Below are positions 45,780 to 55,697 of a stretch of DNA of 64,000 nt, in pieces. How positions within the stretch are numbered: the stretch's first letter is position 1; each line of letters opens with the position of its first letter. The position numbers and the translations under genes were made by a program. Origin of the DNA: Gonatopus flavifemur (Eukaryota > Arthropoda > Insecta > Hymenoptera > Dryinidae); the NCBI GenBank assembly GCA_018340375.1, contig JAFFJZ010000003.1, positions 49,941,006-50,005,005 on the forward strand, written 5' to 3'. The notes under the pieces are model-generated. The model had not been told where the DNA came from. It saw only the letters and a program-made list of their open reading frames with translations, and made no database searches.

Positions 45780-46350
45780 CAATAAAATTTATAACACAGT
45801 CTTAGAGTGAGGCGACAGTGGTCCCATATTAGTGACATCCAAATCGGTTGAGAACTGTGGGAATTTTTGTTTTTGTAAGCCGCGTCGTTTCTCAATATTT
45901 TGAAAGCATGCCTTCCCTATGTTCGTATCATCCGAATGCCATCAAACTTTGAGAATATTCAGTTTACCAGGCGTTAGTTGTACGATTTGAATTTCAGACA
46001 AATTGGAATTGAGAGAAGAAAATGGTAAGCATTGGAGCTTTGCAACAAAATTTGAACATTTTGTGAATATCGTCATCATGCGGATATGTTCCGTTCCTAT
46101 CATCCGATCGTAATAAAGTTTTCCCCATAATTTTGTGCAGTGTCGATAATGATCCCAAATAAGTTTCAACTTGATCTTTACAGAAAAACAGGAGAGGGGG
46201 AGGAATCATGTTATCGACAATTTTGATTTTATAATCGTACGTATCTTCGCTTCCCGTTATCCGATTGTAATGAAACTTATACTACGTTTCAGTTATGGCC
46301 CCATAGGTTTCCCATGTGAGTTTCATCCAAATCGGTTGAGAATTTTCTTG
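45780..46350. repeat. Diverged repeat, CATCCAAATCGGTTGAGAA motifs
   Basis: Phrases CATCCAAATCGGTTGAGAA (45836, 46323) and CCG.T..TATCCGAT.GTAAT (46095, 46255) recur. It is opposite in orientation to 21960-22570. Confidence 0.5.
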
Positions 46351-46359
46351 GGTTTTTTT

Positions 46360-46920
46360 TTTGTTTGAAATAAATTAGTTCAGAAAAAGAATGTACTTAC
46401 TTAGTTTAGAGGTGTTCAACGTGATATTGAGAAAATTGTCTGATTCCGAGTATATATCTTCATGAGGTGAGAAAAAATATTCTTAGGACAATAAAATATG
46501 TACTGATGATTAAGTTGTTTTTTTGTCTTCAATTTTGTCCTCAGTCCTTCCTGAGCCACGGGCCCCCCGATAAGAAGAAAAATTAAAGTCAAGATTGAGA
46601 AAAAAATATACATCGTTCAAAGAATGGATGTTATATCCCTAAAACGAAAAATTAATAGCAGATTAAAATTGATATAATTCATTTGGTTTTAATACATGTA
46701 GGTTATTTAAGAGTTCTCAAAGACGTTTTGATCAATTAAAAACATCGAGTTGTAAGTAATGTGTTATACATCATGATATACATAAATTTTGTATGAATCC
46801 GAATTCACAGTACTTTGTAGCATCCTTAAAACATTCATGTTAATCACGTTGAAAATATTGTTCATTCGTCAACAATGAATTATGTCTCAATGTGTTTATA
46901 TGAATTCAACTCATGGTATT
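46360..46920. other. No gene recognised
   Basis: AT-rich. Confidence 0.4.
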
Positions 46921-46928
46921 GTGGAGTG

Positions 46929-47663
46929 TAGGGGTGTGCGGGTAGCACTTCTTATCGGGTCGGGTCGGGTTCGGGTATTTGTATTCCTTTTCGGGTCGGG
47001 TCGGGTCGGGTACCCGATTAAATCGGGTTTTCCAAGTCGGGTACCCGAATATAATAAAATCGCTTGAATTTAATATTTTCAACTTCTATTCGAAGTTGCA
47101 ATTGCCGTTGATATTTTAAGGACAAATTGTCTTGAGCGATTGTAGGAATAAGGGGATTTTATATGAATTCAATTCTAATATGAAGAATGCCATATTCACT
47201 ACCAGTCTACTAGGGTTGTTACTCCATGTAATTGATTATGCAGCGCATTAAGAAATCTCCAAATTGCTTCATGGAATGTTTATATTTATTTTTTAATTCA
47301 ATTAAAAAATATAATCACATTTATATCTCATAAATAATATATTATCTATTCTCGTATTTAGTAACCACAATATAGAATCTTGAACATCAATGAAAATAAA
47401 TATTCTTCTTATAAATATCATTCTTTTTTCATATTTTTAAATTTGAATGCAGGAAGCACAACTCTTCCAGATGTTTTGTCACCAATCTTGATCGAGTTGC
47501 TGTCACAATATTTCCTGCTGAGGAAAACGTTTGCTATATTTGAATTACCCGGATGTAATCGGGTACCTGAAAAACTCGGGTAATTGAAAAACCCGACCCG
47601 ACGGGTACCCGACCCGACCCGACCCGATAAAAACCCGATGACTTGGGTACCCGCACACCCCTA
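46929..47663. mobile_element. 735-bp hAT-type element, perfect 8-bp TSD
   Basis: The ends TAGGGGTGTGCGGGTA and TACCCGCACACCCCTA are inverted. GTGGAGTG stands at both 46921-46928 and 47664-47671. Subterminal arrays of GGGTCGGGTCGGG and CCCGACCCGACCC mirror each other. The interior is AT-rich with no transposase. Confidence 0.92.
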
Positions 47664-47671
47664 GTGGAGTG

Positions 47672-48690
47672 TAATCAAAATAAAAGATGAAGAAGCAGTT
47701 GTACCTCAGTTTGTTTGCGGATAAAAGGAATTCGAATGGTAATCACTTTGCAATACATTCATAATCATTTCGTGAGATTCAATGTCACAGTTAACAATTT
47801 CTGGGAAGCTTCCCCAACCCCCACTTTCTTCTACGTCCTCACATACTCTTCGATCCCCGTCCGCTTCTATTTTCCTGCACGCATATTGATTTTCCCGCAC
47901 GGTTGCCTAGTTGTGCACGCAAAACAGTGTGCAAAGTGAGCAATTTGCGCACGGCGTTAGGAAAATATATTTTCCAAATTGAACCGAATTGCGAACCTAC
48001 TTCCAACTTTCAAAACGTCTAATGGCAAAGCCAAAACTAAATTATAAATACATTTATGAGAACAGAATCCATCATGAATTCATTTTTTAAAGTGACGTTT
48101 CATATGCAGCCTGTTGCAGTATTGCAACAGTCTACCCTAGTAGCACCAAAAGTACGTAAAATATTTTGAGAATGTTTATTAAACGTTTGGGTAATTGAGA
48201 GACGTTCAGAGAATGTTCTATACACATTGGAGTTATTTGAGTAATAATGGAGACCTCAAATATTATTTGTCATTGATCGCAATTGTTTTCTCCATTGCAC
48301 AGCATTCTTATGTTCCTGTTTCTAATATATCAGTTCAACTCACAGACAAATGAGAAAGATTTGTGCAGACAGAAATCCTATATACTAAAGAAATGAATCA
48401 TTCACCACAAAGGGCCTCCAATATCAAAAAGATGAATGGTTCATAAGTGATCATGTAAAAATGTCAGCTCTTGTACATGTTCTTTTGATAAGGTTTCTCG
48501 AAACTACACCACGAAAAATGACAGATTCAATCAACTCGCGTCTATCAAGTACCCAATATCATGTCAATTTGACTTGGAAACAAGTTGTTTCTGCGTGTTT
48601 ACAAGTAAAAACAACATGCGAACGCCTATATGTGTGTTCTCCATCACTTGAACTTGGCATCGATATCAGCTCAACTTGATGATGGGTCGA
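47672..48690. other. No gene recognised
   Basis: Contains a short GTTGCAGTATTGCAAC palindrome near 48113-48129. Otherwise nothing. Confidence 0.4.
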
Positions 48691-48699
48691 TTCAACAGC

Positions 48700-48913
48700 G
48701 TCTTTTTTGTCCAGCGTAGTCGAATTTTTTCGGGTTTTGAGTCTAAAGTTCGAAGCAAACCGTGACGAATCGAAACTCGAGCCGAACGTTTTCAATGAAT
48801 GCAGTTCGAAATTCGAACAGAACCGAACTTTTCCTACTATCCAAGTTCGAAATTCGAACTTGCATAACAGAAACAGTTCGGTTCGAGATTCGAAGGGTTC
48901 GCACACCCCTAAT
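48700..48913. mobile_element. One end of a hAT-like element (GGTTCGCACACCCCTA)
   Basis: The right end GTTCGCACACCCCTAA matches the terminal motif of the 46929 element. Upstream is a TTCGAAATTCGAAC-rich subterminal block. The partner end was not found, so it is partial. Confidence 0.5.
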
Positions 48914-48928
48914 ATATATATATATATA

Positions 48929-49856
48929 TTAGGGTGTTTAAAAAACAAATTGTTTTCGAGTGGAGGGTCTTGAACTCTTGATTCCGACCCCAAACTGAAC
49001 CTCCTGTACCTGGGGTCCCTAGCTTTAGATTTAGAGGTCGCTCAATCGAGTTTTATATTGCGATTTAGATGCCAGTCTGAAAAACTACTTAAAGTGGGGA
49101 ATTCAGGAATTTTGTGTTCATAATCTACTACAGGTCGTAATTCTTGACCGATTTTGATGATTTTTTTTTAAAATGCTCAAAATTAAATTCTTAAAAGAAC
49201 TGTTGTTCCACATTTTTCAGTCCCTCCCTGATTTTTTCAATAAATAAACAAATAGTGTGGAAAAATCTTCAATTTCAGGTATTTGAGCTCGTATCTTCCG
49301 AAAAAGTCTTGGGATAAAGTTACTATACAGCAAGATTATTACAGGTGTGCTCATTAAACATGAATAATTCGAATAATTATAAACAATTTTATAATCATTG
49401 AATTCGTAATTATTCGAATTATTCATGTTTAATGAGCACACCTGTAATAATCTTGCTGTATAGTACTTTATCTCAAGACTTTTTCGGAAGATACAAGCTC
49501 AAATGCCTGAAATTGAAGATTTTTCCACACTATTTGTTTATTTATTGAAAAAATTAGGGAGGGACTGAAAAATGTGGAACAACAGTTCTCTCAAGAATTT
49601 AATTCTGAGCATTTAAAAAAAAAATCATCAAAATCGATCAAGAATTACGACCTGTAGTAGATTATGAACACAAAATTCCTGAATTCCCCACTTTAAGTGG
49701 TTTTTCAGACTGGCATCGAAATCGCAATATAAAACTCGATTGAGCTACCTCTAAATCTAAAGCTAGGGACCCCAGGTGCAGAAGGTTCAGTTTGGGGTCG
49801 GAATCAAGAGTTCAAGACCCTTCACTCGAAAACAATTTTTTTTTTAAACACCCTAA
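48929..49856. mobile_element. 928-bp near-perfect palindrome (foldback element)
   Basis: TTAGGGTGTTTAAAAAACAA and its complement at 49835-49856 are the ends. The arms, about 450 bp each, match almost throughout around a short AT-rich loop near 49392. It sits in a TA dinucleotide run. It has no coding capacity. Confidence 0.85.
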
Positions 49857-49919
49857 TATATACACTCTATATATTTCAAAGCTATATGTAATCTGTATAT
49901 CATTCTTTCACATGGGGAA

Positions 49920-50315
49920 TGCCAAAATGGCTGGATTCGTGTCCGCCATTGTGAATTTATTCTTTGAAGTCAGATTTGGATTCAGCATCCACGAAAACCT
50001 CTAGAACCCATGTTTCATGTACATCTCTTCATAAATGCGAAGATAACTAAATTCACGCCCATTTATATTGGATCCGCGATCTTAAATTCGTTGCTCGACT
50101 CCAGATTTGAATGCAGCATTTTCGGAAACTCCAAGAACCCATGTTTCATTTCAAACTGTCCACAAATGCCAAAATGACCATATTGAATCCGCCGTCTTGA
50201 ATTTGTTTTTTGTCGTCAGATTTAGATTTCTTGCGTTCGAAAATCGCTTGGACCGTAATGAAAATCCATGTATGCAAGCCAGAATAACAAGCATGTAAAC
50301 GTCGCGGAGAAATAG
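49920..50315 (+). repeat. Repeat block of ~128-bp diverged units
   Basis: GCCAAAATGG...GGATTCG..TCCGCC, GCGAAGATAACTAAATTCAC and GCCAAAATGACCATATTGAA mark three units. 49954-50315 is a near-identical direct repeat of 51039-51402. Confidence 0.7.
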
Positions 50316-50529
50316 ACATTTCATGAATATATAGTACTTTTTTCATAATCTATACAAAATTTAATTCTTCTATTGTTCTACAGTTAACCAAATATCCTAA
50401 TTTTCGTGTTCAATTGCGAATTTACGATGCGAATATACCATTCACTGTAATTGACAGGTTTTTTTAAGGGGTAGTGGGCGGCGTCTTGGGATTTCGCCTA
50501 GGGTGGCAAAATACCTGGGGCCGGCCCTG
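50316..50529 (-). mobile_element. Truncated hAT end (copy of 58101-58313)
   Basis: Ends GGGGCCGGCCCTG, then GTGATAGG, the same hAT terminus and target duplication as at 58101. It breaks off at the arm boundary. Confidence 0.8.
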
Positions 50530-50756
50530 GTGATAGGACACACATCAAGGCATGATAGTTTATTGAAAACAATATTAGGGAAAATGAATGGTAAAACTTG
50601 TGAAGATAGGCCTAGATTAAATTATATGAAACAAATTATACAAGATAAGTGCTGTGGTAGATATGTTCAAATTGACCGTTTATCGGATAATAGACAGGGT
50701 TGGAGGATTTCATAAAATCAGTCATAAGACTGATTACTTCATGATGATGATGGATG
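50530..50756 (+). pseudogene. 3' end of an RTE-like LINE
   Basis: IGHTSRHDSLLKTILGKMNG, then QIIQDKC and DNRQGWRIS, followed by a GATGATGATGG tail. This is the same C-terminus and tail as the LINE ending at 39560. Only about 75 codons are present. It is duplicated at 57873-58100 on the other strand. Confidence 0.85.
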
Positions 50757-51038
50757 ACATATATTTGGATTCTACTGTTGAATCAACATCTCGAGTATTA
50801 TATATAATTTATGTATAAAAACTATGTTGGAAAATTACGGAGTTCCACATAGTGAGGGCTCCGATGCGCAAACCCCTAAACCTCCGCCCTATGTCCAGCC
50901 TTGGATTCATCCCACGCTAATACAAACACTTGAAAAGTGCTGTTTTACTTGAAACATTGTCCTCTCCACTCACTCCTTTCTAAGATATTCGCGTGGATTG
51001 GCTTATTTGGGAAACCCTGTATATGTATATATGTATAT

Positions 51039-51402
51039 AATTTATTTTTTGAAGTCAGATTTGGATTCAGCATCCACGAAAATCCCTAGAACCCATGTTT
51101 CATGTACATCTCTTCATAAATGCGAAGATAACTAAATTCACGTCCATTCATATTGGATCCGCGATCTTAAATTCGTTGCTCGACTTCAGATTTGAATGCA
51201 GCATTTTCGGAAACTCCAAGAACCCATGTTTCATATCAATCTGTCCACAAATGCCAAAATGACCATATCGAATCCGCCGTCTTGAATTTGTTTTTTGTCG
51301 TCAGATTTGGATTTCTTGCGTTCGAAAATCGCTTGGACCGTCATGAAAATCCGTGTATGCAAGCCAGAATAACAAGCATATAAACGTCGCGGAGAAATAG
51401 AC
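51039..51402 (+). repeat. Second copy of the 49954-50315 block
   Basis: Starts AATTTATTTTTTGAAGTCAG and ends CGCGGAGAAATAGAC, nearly identical over about 360 bp. A third copy lies in the right arm (complement, about 57227-57590). Confidence 0.85.
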
Positions 51403-52155
51403 TAATACATATATACATGTAAAGTATACAGCGGAGAAAATTTTCTCCGAGATCACCTGTTTTTGAAGACAAAAATTATAAAAAAATGAAAGGACTCGTC
51501 CGATTGTGATAAAAATTACACGGTCCTTGGAGAAAGGTTTGAAAAAAAACCTCTATAAATTTTTATCCAATTTGGTCCACTCGGTCCAGAGATATCCCGA
51601 ATACAGACAGGCACACAGACCACGGATTATCAATCAGTATTGCATGAATTGAAAAACTATCCAACTCCTAATTGGATTACTCAAATATTTTAGAAGATCC
51701 GGTCAAAGGGTACGAAAGCGAGCGCAATAGGTACTCCGTGCTTGGTATACTCCGCATACCGAGGAGTGCCTAAAAGCATTTAAAAATGATAATCAATTGC
51801 TATTTTGACGAACAAAAGCCATTCTGAAATGAAAAATATTTTGTACCATGTACGCTTCTTTTATAATCTAGAATGCAATTTTAGGGCTCAGTTACCCCAC
51901 GTTTTTTCCGAAGTTTCGTTAACCTTCCGTTGTGCTTTGCAATCAATTGAATGAGGTTTTTCCATGTTCGAAAATGTATTATGGTTCTTGAACTTGATCC
52001 TTGTTCTTGTTTCAAATCGTACCTCTTCACCCCTATGGACAGAAGATCAGATTCTCGAAAACCTCTTATTCCCTTTAGACCCCCGTAGGGGAACGGAGAG
52101 TCAACAAAATCCGAGTGGATAATTGATTAAACGAAAATGTATATGATTGAGTGAA
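51403..52155. repeat. Repeat-derived sequence within the left arm
   Basis: Phrases GTCCGATTGTGATAAAAATT and GATATCCCGAATACAGACAG are typical of a dispersed repeat. GTACTCCGTGCTTGG..ATACC..CGGAG forms a small palindrome near 51730-51770. No gene. Confidence 0.4.
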
Positions 52156-52160
52156 ATATA

Positions 52161-52475
52161 CAGGGTATCTCAGAAAAGACTACTCGCCTTCCATCAGCGT
52201 ATTGCTGAGACAAAACTCATCAACTTTTCTATTTACCATTTGTTGATCTGAGGGTTAGTTTCAGAGTTGCAAAAAAAAATAAGTTGACCATTCAAGTGGC
52301 AAGTACATCGGCTACTCCAATGATCAAGAAGTAGAATTATGTAGCTTCTATTTGATTGGTCAAAGTCAATTTTCAAACTAAGCCCCAGATCAAAAAATGG
52401 TCAATGGGAAAATTGTTTAGTGTCATATCAGGAATACGCTGGTGAAAGGCGGGTAGTGTTTCGTGAGACACCCTG
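52161..52475. mobile_element. 315-bp MITE, CAGGGTnTCTCA ends
   Basis: CAGGGTATCTCAGAAAAGAC at the left and GTGTTTCGTGAGACACCCTG at the right are inverted. The arms of about 108 bp include TGATCTGAGGGTTAGTTT against its complement. TA precedes the left end. The right arm of the big palindrome has the partner at 56154-56468. Confidence 0.8.
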
Positions 52476-52956
52476 TTATTGTAGGAAATATGCTCATACT
52501 GTTCCAACTTGCCTCCATAATTTTTCATTCAGCTTCCAAAAGAACGGCGACTTCCGGTCTTGTGTTCATCACAAGAATTCTGACCGATCCCCCATTCCGT
52601 CTATAGTAGAGATCAGTGGTAGGCATAAAGTCACGCTTTCCTATTGAAAATTCTATTAGAAACGGGTGAAGACGTTTAAATTGCATTGTACCGATTTCTG
52701 TCGGACCTAACTTCTTCAGGGTGAAATATCAGTTATGAGTTCCATACGTATCTAATACCATCTACCCTGTACGTCCTGTATCCACCAGCAGGTAAGGCTG
52801 GTTCTAATCCGCAATGCCAGGCGACAGGCCTAACGGTATTTGACCACACTTTGGCCCATTAGGCCGAAGCATGCAGAATTTTAACTGTCATTTCAAATGT
52901 TGCGAATAACGTATGAATCATTACAAATTTTTTGTAAACCCGGAAGTTTCCAACCT

Positions 52957-53404
52957 CATGATAACAAACGGTTATTCGTTGACAAACGCCGACTCGGTTT
53001 AGTTTCTGGGGTCTTCAGAAACGTGTTGGTATTGAAGATTTTGATTTTGGAGGTTGAAAACTTTCGGGTTTCTCATAACGATCACAAAGCTCTCTCTTAC
53101 GAAGAACCAAAGAGTCCATTTCATGCAATCCAACACAGTAAAAAATTTTGTGTACTTTTAACACACGGGCATGTCCCAAACGGTCCACTCAGAATTTGTG
53201 TTGAATATTGACACAAAGGATGTGAGATGTTAACACAAAAATGTTGAGGTTAGATTGAGAATCTGTCAATTTGACAGTCATTTGTGTTGATTTTGTGTCG
53301 AATCTAACCTCCAAAATCAAAATCTTCAATACCAACACGTTCCTGAAGACCCCAGAAACAAAACCGAGTCGGCGTTTGTCAACGAGTAAACCTTTGTCAT
53401 CATG
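52957..53404. mobile_element. TIR element with ~105-bp arms in the palindrome spacer
   Basis: CATGATAACAAACGGTTATT and the complement of GTAAACCTTTGTCATCATG begin arms that share GTTGACAAACGCCGACTCGG and TGGTATTGAAGATTTTGATT. A partial copy of the 53772 MITE family lies inside at about 53135-53230. Confidence 0.8.
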
Positions 53405-53769
53405 ATCAGAGCCGTTTCAAGGCTTCATGAAGGCTTCGGCACATCTTCCGCCTGAAGCTTCTAGGATTACAAAAATTCCAAAATTATATATGATTTATAC
53501 ATCATTCGATGTGGTTTTGTATCTGAGTTATATCGGGATAAAATTTTGAGAATTGTTTCACTCGGGATATAGAAATCAAAAATCCCGCCACAAATGAGGT
53601 CCCCGACGACTGTCCTTTCTACCGGTACCTTAGGGGTCGTCCATAAACCACGTGGCAGATAAAGGGAGAGAGGGGGTCAAAAAGTTGCAAAAACAGGGCT
53701 ACGTAGTTTATGGACGGCCCCTTAAAACAGCTTTGTTGATGTCATATCCAGTTATTATCAAGGATAGTA
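53405..53769. other. Spacer DNA with a short inverted motif
   Basis: GGGGTCGTCCATAAACCACG (53630) and CGTAGTTTATGGACGGCCCC (53701) are inverted ends of a ~90-bp MITE-like hairpin. Nothing else is seen. Confidence 0.45.
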
Positions 53770-53771
53770 TA

Positions 53772-53976
53772 CAGTGAAAAATTTCGTGTATTTCAACACA
53801 CGTTTTTATTCCAAGAGGTCCACTCGCAATTTATGTTAAATATTGACACAAAAAATGTATCAAATCAACAAAACATGTTGAATTTACACTGAAAATCTGT
53901 GAATTTCAGAATTTGATATATTATTTTCAATACAAACTATGAGTGGACCTCCTGTGACACAAAATTTTTCGCTGTG
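53772..53976. mobile_element. 205-bp MITE, TA duplication
   Basis: CAGTGAAAAATTTCGTG and the complement of CACAAAATTTTTCGCTGTG match, with GGTCCACTC inverted further in. TA flanks it (53770-53771, 53977-53978). Confidence 0.75.
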
Positions 53977-53978
53977 TA

Positions 53979-55027
53979 CACTGTTAGAAAAGTTCTTAAA
54001 TTTAATATGAAAATTCTTATGAAATTCTATAAGTACATCTTAAAATTAATAATATTCTGTGATTCACAACATGTTTATGAATTTTCACATTAAATGCATG
54101 AAAATTAATAACCGGTTATGAAAATTCAAAATATATTATTAAATTCCATGCAAACTTCCTAATTCTAATAATCTATAATGAAAAATCACAATAATACATG
54201 TTAAAATATTAAAGATGGCTTCTATGCGCATAATTCACTGCGCACTTTGTTTTTGGGAGCATATAATAGTATATACGTGTATACATGTGATAGAATCCAT
54301 AACCTCTTAATTATCACTAATGGTCAATAACTTATGGGTATGTATATCATGATTATAAGTCCTAATTCAATTAGCTTTAGTTACATGTGAACAAGTTCCC
54401 GAAGTTTTTATACACATATAGTTGATAACAAGATAACTTTGAAATATGGGTAAGTCTTGTTCTCTTCTCTTTCATATTTTTATCAATGCAACTCTATTTA
54501 CGGAATCAAAATGGAATACTTTTATGAATGTATGTATATATGTGTGTGTGTACAGAGCATATGTGATATCTAAAACTACATCGTATTTTACAGTCGATTT
54601 CTTCAACCGTGATGTAGTCAAGCTGGTTGAGGCGTGAGGTCGTAGGTTAGGTTTGGTAGGAAAGCAGGTTCGATCCCCCGTTAGGCCCCCAAAACTTTGC
54701 GCTCCAATTGACTTTGACTACATTCACGATTACGTACTCACTTCGGAAGAGTTTCGAGGATTCCAAAATATGAAGGAAATTCCCAATGATTTCTGTTGAG
54801 AACTTCAAGATTTTTTCCTGATAATTCATAATTCAGAATTATAAATTTTAATATGTAATACATTATTGGATTTCATAGAAATTCCATGTATATAAATTTA
54901 TAATAATTGTGATTAAATTTAATACTCAGTTTTTAATATACAATACAGTATTAAATTGATTAATAAGATTATGTAAAAAACTTCATAATAATTATTATTA
55001 AATTTAAGACAGATTTTTCTAACAGTG
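53979..55027. mobile_element. 1.05-kb MITE, CACTGTTAGAAAA ends, TA duplication
   Basis: CACTGTTAGAAAAG and TTTTTCTAACAGTG are inverted, then CTTAAATTTAAT in both arms. The left TA is shared with the right TA of the previous MITE, so one inserted at the border of the other. The interior carries a tRNA-like promoter motif. Confidence 0.75.
54612..54680 (+). other. tRNA-like A and B boxes, possible SINE head
   Basis: TAGTCAAGCTGG (54615-54626) resembles a pol III A box, and GGTTCGATCCC (54667-54677) is a perfect B box. The region does not fold as a full tRNA by eye (no matched acceptor arm seen), so a tRNA-derived SINE is likelier than a working tRNA gene. Confidence 0.45.
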
Positions 55028-55029
55028 TA

Positions 55030-55697
55030 GTATCAGAATGCTGGCTGAATTTTTCGTGCAAGATTTGTCAAAAATACTTGAGTATTTCCGAAATATCGAT
55101 CTATACATCATTTCTTGTTAAAGGCGAGCGATCTTGACGAATCGAATCTTTTGTATAAAACGGTTATCACAATTGAAATTCCATAGAACTTGATAGAAAT
55201 TGAATATTTTTCTCTCATCCTTCTAATAACGGACGATGAAAACTATACTTCTCACCTCATTTTTCCTGGTTTTTTCGTGATAACCCGCACATTATGACAA
55301 AAAATCTCATAAAAAATTGTCATTGAACTGATTGTGTTCTTTATTCTTCTTTAAGAATTCTTCTGGGACTGTGCTACTGTAAGGGAAGTCTACTCTATGA
55401 GATTGTATCAATGTGGAATATTTTTCATTACAGTTGACATTATCGGATCCATGTACTTCAATGACAGTTTCCCGTTGATGATGCAGTTTGCAATTGTTGC
55501 TGAATGAACAACTCCAGAATATTACTTTTTTTCATATTAAAATGCGGTTCTGAAATTTCTTTGATACGAAGGAACTACTTAACTATAATTTGAGCTCCTA
55601 GACAAAATAATTTGAGCCGCATAGGGTTGCAGTTGCAAAGATTTGTTTGAATTTCTTTGTCTCACTGGATAGAAGTAATGGGTCGGGTATTTTTGCT
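55030..55697. other. Spacer DNA without recognised gene
   Basis: 55310-55385 resembles 7320-7400 (ATTGAACTGATTGTGTTCTT...CTGGGACTGTG), an unassigned dispersed repeat. Confidence 0.4.

Larger units (their letters stand above)
50316..52931 (+). repeat. Left arm of a 2616-bp inverted duplication
   Basis: The arm is the near-identical reverse complement of 55698-58313, both 2616 bp by end-point arithmetic. It contains a truncated hAT end, an RTE-like LINE 3' end, the 364-bp repeat block, GGTCCAGAGATATCCCG-type repeat sequence and a 315-bp MITE. Confidence 0.9.

Noticed and set aside
54600..54690. Functional tRNA gene
   Set aside because: The A and B boxes are present, but no paired acceptor stem or anticodon arm could be drawn by eye.
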